DNA of 64,000 nucleotides from Brachypodium distachyon (Eukaryota; Streptophyta; Magnoliopsida; Poales; Poaceae): NCBI RefSeq assembly GCF_000005505.3, contig NC_016133.3, positions 6,076,001 to 6,140,000 of the forward strand, read 5' to 3'. Shown piece by piece: positions 58,554 to 64,000 of this stretch (position 1 is its first letter; each line of letters starts with the position of its first letter). The notes under the pieces were generated by a model. It saw only the letters and a program-made list of their open reading frames with translations, ran no database searches and was not told where the DNA came from. The position numbers and the translations under genes were made by a program.

Positions 58554-59560
58554 TGTTGTTTATGATGGAAAAATGGGGCGAGGAATACGCGTTCACGTTA
58601 GAGAGACAGATAATATAATTTACACGCCTTTTCTAAGTGGGGCACGTGCCCAGTGTGGTCATAGCTAGCGGCGCCTCTCCCGTCCATTGATTTGCCTCCA
58701 GTCCACCCATCTCTCTCTCCCTCTCATCAACCTTCCTCCCCGATATCCTTTTCCCCTCTCCTTCTCGTTCTCTTCCCGGCTCGGTCCCTACCCCGCACGG
58801 TAGCGGGCCGCCCCTAGCCCGTCTCCCGCACCGACGCCGGCTGCCCCTAGCCTCCTCCGATCCCGCACCGTCATCCATCCCTAGCACCATCCCGGACTCC
58901 TGCACCGGCACGACAGTGAGGGAGTGGTCGTGGCGCCGGCGACAGAGCGATGGCATTGGAGCACGTGCGACGGTGGCTAGGTCCTTCGGTTCCGGATCTG
59001 CCGTCGCCGCTAGGTCCTGTGATTCTCGATCCGATGACGCCGCTCTCCCAATCCGATGATGCCGCTCTCCCCATCCTCTCCTTCTGCCCCCTCTCTCTCA
59101 GTTACAATTTGTCTTTGTCTTCTCTCCATGTGCCGCTGCCTCCTCGCCGCCGACATGGCTTCCGCCTCTAGGGTTCCTGGGGCCTTGCCATGGTAATCGT
59201 CCCCCAACATCAGTTATGCCTCGCTGGTGAGCGTCCTCTCTGTTTCTCCAGAAGCAATTTAATTTCCTTCCACCATGTGCCTCGCTGAATGTGTACCAGG
59301 TTGTGTGGTCACAAGGTTCTTTTGATTTGACGGAGTTGTTGTCCCCCACAACGCTTGCTCCATTTTGCTGGAAATCATCATGATGTTGAGGTTAGCTTCA
59401 AGGCGGCCCATCTATCCCGTGTCTATTTTGTGTCTCAAATGTTTGATGTAATTCACCCAATGCTCAAATGTTTGATGTATATCCATTTTTTCTCATGAGA
59501 GGAGCACCTGTTCATGGCAAGCTTTGATTTAGCCAGCTACTATGTATATTACTTAAGGTG
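58554..59560. other. C/T-rich non-coding stretch, no gene recognised
   Basis: The first half is C/T-rich with several frames that have no domain. A short direct repeat CTCTCCCAATCCGATGATGCC / CCGATGACGCCG lies near 59030-59060. Confidence 0.3.
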
Positions 59561-59569
59561 TTTTGAACT

Positions 59570-60385
59570 ACCTGGTATTTGTCACCATACAACCTGGTAA
59601 CTTCGGCCCAGTACTCTGGTAAATGAAATAGGAATTTGTGTACTGAACAACTTGGTACTTATTTGTAAAGAACCTTGTAGCTAACTGAAAAGAACATGGT
59701 AGTTAATTGTAAAGAACTTGGTAGCTATTTGGCAAGAACTTAATAGGTGTTTGAAAAGAACCTGGGTTTGTAAAGAACTTGGTAGCTGTTTGTAAATAAC
59801 CTGGCAATTGTTTTTAAAGAACCTAGCAATTGAACCTTGTAGCTATTTTGTAAAAAACATGCCAATTGTTTTTAAAGAACTTGGTAGCTTTTTGTAAATA
59901 ACCTGGTAATTGTTTGTAAAGAACCTGACAATTAAACCCTGTTACTATTTTGTAAAGATCTTGGAAATTGTTTGTAAAGAACCTAGCAATTGAACTTAAT
60001 AGCTGTTTGTAAAGAACATGGCAATTGAATCTGGTAGTTGTTTTTGTAAAGAACATGACAATCGAAGCCAGCAGTTGTTTTTGTAAAGAACTTGGCAATT
60101 GTTTGTAAAGAACATGGCAATTGTTTGTAGAAAACATGGCAATTGGACCTGGTAGCTGTTATGTAAAGAAATGGCAATTGTTTGTAAAGAACCTGGCAAT
60201 TGTTTGTAAAGAACCTGGCAATTGAACCTGGTAGTTGTTTTTTGTAAAGAACCTGACAATTGTTTGTAAAGAACATGGCAATTGGACCCGGTGGCTATTA
60301 TGAAAAGAATTTGGCAGTTGTTTGTAAAGAACCTGGCAATTGTTTGTAAAGAACCCGGTAACTGTTTTGTAGAGAACCTACCAAT
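59570..60385. repeat. Minisatellite of about 0.8 kb with a 20-24-bp unit
   Basis: The core TTGTTTGTAAAGAACCTGG is repeated with variants (ACATGG, ACTTGG, and AATTGAACCTGGTAGC inserts). Units are most regular at 60060-60360 and decay leftward. It yields spurious repetitive open frames on the minus strand. Unit length varies, so it is not a simple head-to-tail satellite. Confidence 0.92.
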
Positions 60386-60438
60386 TATATATTCATTTCT
60401 CTTCATCTGATATATATGTTTTCATATGTAGTTTTCAA

Positions 60439-60547
60439 CATGAGTAGCAATCAGCGTCGGTGCCAAGGAAGTGATGCTCCTGTCTTGTGTGGGTCAAGAC
60501 AAACTGCAAAGTATCGATGGCCAGTCAATGACTATGGGAGAAGGTGA
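60439..60547 (+). other. Short open frame beside the minisatellite
   Basis: A 35-codon frame starts MSSNQRRCQGSDAPVLCG and ends at a TGA. It resembles the start of cysteine-containing proteins carried by grass transposons, but it is too short to classify. Confidence 0.2.
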
Positions 60548-60819
60548 TTGAGGAGCTAAGATCAACAACCTCAACAACATCTCTATGGTCTTCATAGCTT
60601 GTAAGCCATAACATGTCAACTTGGTGCTTAATTGGATCCTAGTAGCCAGTAAGACATAGCATGGGTACCTTTGGTAACAGCGAGATTATGTTGCTATGAA
60701 TTTGCTTTGGGGAATTGGGTGGAAAGTAGGGGTTAGCAGTGGAGGGAAATCCACATTGAAATATACATGCAGTCATTGTTGTAATAACAAGCCACTGCCT
60801 GATGTGGAAGGCTCTAGTC

Positions 60820-61445
60820 GGTTTCGATGCAGCTATATGACTTCTCTGTTTGATTTGAAAATCAATCCTCTTATGGATGTCGTCAAAGGGAAACAGTTAG
60901 AATTTGATTTTAAGAGCCGGCGTCCCCATGCCCCGCCGTCTCCTACTGCTATGAAGAGCTGGGTTAAACCTCCAGCCGGCTGGTCTAAGCTAAATATTGA
61001 TGGCTCCTTCCTGGGGGAGACGAAGTCTGCATGTGCTGGTATGATTCTCAGGGATGAGCTTGGTGCAGTCATTTTCTCGGCCTGCCGCTCGCTGGATCAT
61101 TGCATTGATCCACTTGAAGCTGAACTGTGTGCATGCATGGAGGGCATTGCTCTGGCACTCCAATGGTCGCAGCTTCCAGTTCTTGTCGAAACTGACTGCC
61201 AGGCAGTTGTGGCTGCTGGCACAGGCAAGGGGAAAGACTGGTCTAGTTTTGCCTTTTTAATCGATGAAATTAGGTTATTGGTGTCACAAGGGCGGCCGTT
61301 TTCTTTTGTGAAAGGGGATAGAAGTCAGAATCGTGCTAGTCATGCGCTTGCGAATATCGCTCGCAGGGAGAGGCGCACGGTCGTGTGGCAGGGTTCCGGT
61401 CCATCGTCTGTGATGGACGTGGTTCTCCAAGATTGTACTTCTTAA
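60820..61445 (+). mobile_element. LINE C-terminal fragment with intact RNase H domain
   Basis: The open frame (start codon available at 60696) is 249 codons. From about residue 45 it continues like a LINE ORF2 end (YMTSLFDLKINPLMDVVKGK). From residue 85 it has an RNase H-like domain: KLNIDGSF (first Asp), PLEAELCACMEG (Glu), VETDCQAVV (second Asp) and NRASHALANIARRE (final Asn/His motif). It ends at TAA 61443-61445. RNase H of this type removes RNA from RNA-DNA hybrids. No reverse transcriptase core is present. The domain could be expressed only if it gained a promoter. Confidence 0.8.
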
Positions 61446-61449
61446 TTCT

Positions 61450-64000
61450 TAATATATCCCTTTTCACCCAGAATTTTTTTTGTTGTAATAACCCAAAATA
61501 TTATGGCGTGTGTTAAAGACCTTGATGGTCATCATGTCACGCAATGCATATCTTCTCATGCATTAGTTGCACAAGTAAGCATCTCCAATTCTGCAACTTG
61601 AGAAAAATGCTGAATCTGAACTTCTTTCAACTTTGCACTACAAATATTTTTGGAAACTTACTTTTATATTTTCCTGGGGTCTCTGATAGTATACATGAGT
61701 CCCTTAAAAAGTTTCAGAGCCTGTTTGGTACTTTAATTGAGTGTTTTTCCACTATTTTCATGAATGGACAAACTGAAAATTATTCATGACCTGAAGCTAA
61801 CTTTAGCAAAACCTTATGAAAACTTATATCAGGGTCTTATATATCCATATTTACCTCCACCTAAATTTTCATAAAATTACGACTTATATTTCAACTGCCT
61901 ATAGTCCAAACATATATTTGGACCATATTCAAATTTGACTTTCAAAGACATTTTATAAAGATCCGAGAAAATTCACAGTGGTTAGTATTGGCCTGTATGT
62001 GGTCTGTGAATATTCATAGATTTTTTTGACATAGCTTAAAACCCCAAAAGACCACATAGTGGCTCAGCTGGAACAAAATATAAAAGAAAGCCCTTTTCCT
62101 TCTCTGGCAATAGGGGCCCAGCTGCCAGACCTTTCTTCTTCACGAAGTAGACCACGCGTCGAGCAGCTTCTGTGCACTGCGAGTGACTCACCCTTCTCCG
62201 TTTCTTCCTCCGTTTGGCCGGCCGTTTTTGCAGTAGGCTTGGTGGACATGCAGAAGGGCCACGCCTCCAACGCCGTTGCTGGCTTGCTGCAGATCAACCG
62301 ACTATTGAAGTTCTCTCCTCTCTTCTTTATATTGCCGAGTTCATCCTCCTGTTTTCCCCTTTCTCTGTCCTGAAGCCACCCAAGATCTTTTCTGACCACA
62401 CTTTCAATCCCTCCCAAATCTGAGAGCACTTCATCGAGTATTTCGCCGGGAACGCGAGCGGCGTCCAAGCATTGGCAACCATGCCCGACGCGGCTTCGGC
62501 GAGCTTTCTTTTCTTCTCCGGTGGGATTCGGTAGCCTAGATCTTTCCCTATGAGTTCGCATCGTATTCCCGAGTTCATTCCTCCGTTCCCCGTTCGTTTT
62601 GGCGCAGGTTCGTGAAGCCAAGGCCGTCATCTTCCCCAACACCGGCAAGAACTCCGGCGAGCCTCCCTTCCACCGATTCCGGACACCATTACTCCAGCTG
62701 ACCACTGCAAGAGCTTCAGGGTGAGCTTCAGAGTTAGAGTCTCTCCTTTTCCCTCTCTCTCCCGCGCTGTAGATTCCCCACCGCGCCCGCCTGTCCCGGC
62801 CGTCGCCGGCGAGCGGCGCGACACCTTCTGTGGCACCCATGGTGTCAACCTCCTGCACCGATGGTCTCGACGCACTTCTGCGATGCTAACCCCCCTAGTT
62901 CCCATGGCTCCGGCGGCCGGAACCGCTGTTCCGGCGAGACTCCGCTGGAGCCCAGCCGCACGGGTCCAACCATCCACTGCACAGAGTGTTCAGTTTAATC
63001 AGAAAATTCCATAAATTAGTTTAGAACTGCTGAACTTGCAAAAATCGTAGAGAAATCATTGTAACTCCAAATTGAATGAAATGTTTATGCAAATTTAGGT
63101 TTGTGAGTGTGTGATTTTATGAAATTACTCTCATTATCTTATCTGTACAGTAAATGATTGAATTATTGCCATGGCTAAATGTGATTAAAATTTGACATGC
63201 AACACTTAAAAATTCATATCTTGCATTCTAGGACTCCAAATGAATTGATTCCAGTTGCATTAGTTTTGTATTTCAATTCCTAACATTGCAGAATGCATTT
63301 CATATCATGGCATCATGTTTGAGTTCCTGGTTATTGATTTTTCTCTTTCATTGTCGTTTTCGGGTGTTTCTTGCCTCTTATCGGTAGAGTCCGGCAACGA
63401 GGGTTATTCGGAAGGTGATAAGCAGCAGTACCAGGAGCTTGAACAGCAAGGCAAACATCAGCTTGTTGAATCTCTGAACCCTCTTTAATTTATGTTATGT
63501 TTACTCCAATGGTTTAATTATTGCTGTCTATGTCTATCATGTTGATATCATGCTCGTACTTTCATTCTTGCAAATGTTGTGCTGGGATTACTAGCATGTG
63601 TAGGAGTTGCTTGCCGTTCATGACCAGAGGGTTATGACATTAATTTTGATTAATAACTATGGAACTTAATAAGTGAGATGTGAGAGCCGGGGGCTGATAC
63701 CAACAGATGGGTCGCAGGGTGAGGCTATATCCTTGTCGATACCGGTGTCGTTGGATCTTTCCCTTCACCCCGCGGGGAGTGTTACGAAGGCATGGGAGAC
63801 ATGGTCGGGCCAGATCCTCTGAGCTACCCACCCAACGTAACACTTCCGTTGGAATTGGGTGGTTAGCCCAATCCCGACAAGTGATAACATGAACCTTCAG
63901 GTGTGGTGACCTAAGGTTGAATTGAAATATCAAGTGGGAAGCTTGATTTAAAATGGTGTCATGTGATTGTTTTCACTAGAATGACATCTTGGTATATGTT
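61450..64000. other. Unassigned, probably retroelement-derived sequence to window end
   Basis: A TATA-like TATAAAAGAAAG at 62079, a C/T-rich and GC-rich block at 62100-63000 and a Q/E-rich frame near 63395-63487 (SEGDKQQYQELEQQGKHQ) resemble leader regions of LTR retrotransposons. Neither LTR ends nor conserved domains were found, and the frames on both strands at 62059-63014 conflict. I make no gene call. Confidence 0.3.

Noticed and set aside
59570..60385. CRISPR-like array
   Set aside because: The units run into each other without unique spacers, and the DNA is plant nuclear sequence.
59823..60406. Repetitive minus-strand proteins rich in QTIARFFTNN-like units
   Set aside because: They are translations of the minisatellite with no start context or conservation.
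62064..62858. 264-codon minus frame
   Set aside because: Low-complexity charged sequence without domain. The opposite strand has equally long frames.

Overview
The window is plant nuclear DNA from a grass, most likely a Triticeae or other Pooideae genome. The evidence is spliced genes with GT-AG introns, about fifteen Stowaway-type elements with CTCCCTCCGT ends, LINE tails, LTR remnants and a coatomer gene pair. All calls come from reading the sequence; no database was searched.

Layout. Positions 1-3350 are retroelement debris: a broken copia gag and a long-armed foldback element. An intact plus-strand ArfGAP gene of the AGD14 type (13 coding exons, 704 codons) occupies 4242-10521. Stowaway elements, an unidentified GC-rich block and a LINE 3' end follow to 13.2 kb. 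The centre (13.6-39.7 kb) is a direct tandem duplication of the minus-strand coatomer beta'-COP gene. Both copies keep the same 24 coding exons. The distal copy (29059-39406) reads open for 919 aa. The proximal copy (14593-25314) carries two in-frame stop codons, so the pair is one working gene and one probable young pseudogene. The copies also differ in introns: each has its own transposon insertions.

From 40.6 to 47.1 kb are pieces of a decayed ABCA-type transporter on the plus strand. From 47.3 to 51.7 kb on the minus strand is a DUF569 gene followed by candidate exons and a ribosome-inactivating-protein (RIP) domain. That RIP domain is broken by a LINE insertion with a 16-bp target duplication and by frame changes. 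The order suggests a DUF569-RIP fusion ancestor. From 52 kb to the end is repeat-rich DNA: a very small TRIM-like element with a primer-binding site, LINE ends, a perfect solo LTR with CCAGG target duplication, a minisatellite of about 0.8 kb, a LINE fragment with an intact RNase H reading frame, and unassigned sequence.

The two intact genes both serve the Golgi: AGD14-type ArfGAPs act on Arf, the GTPase that recruits COPI, and beta'-COP is a COPI coat subunit. Their adjacency may be chance.
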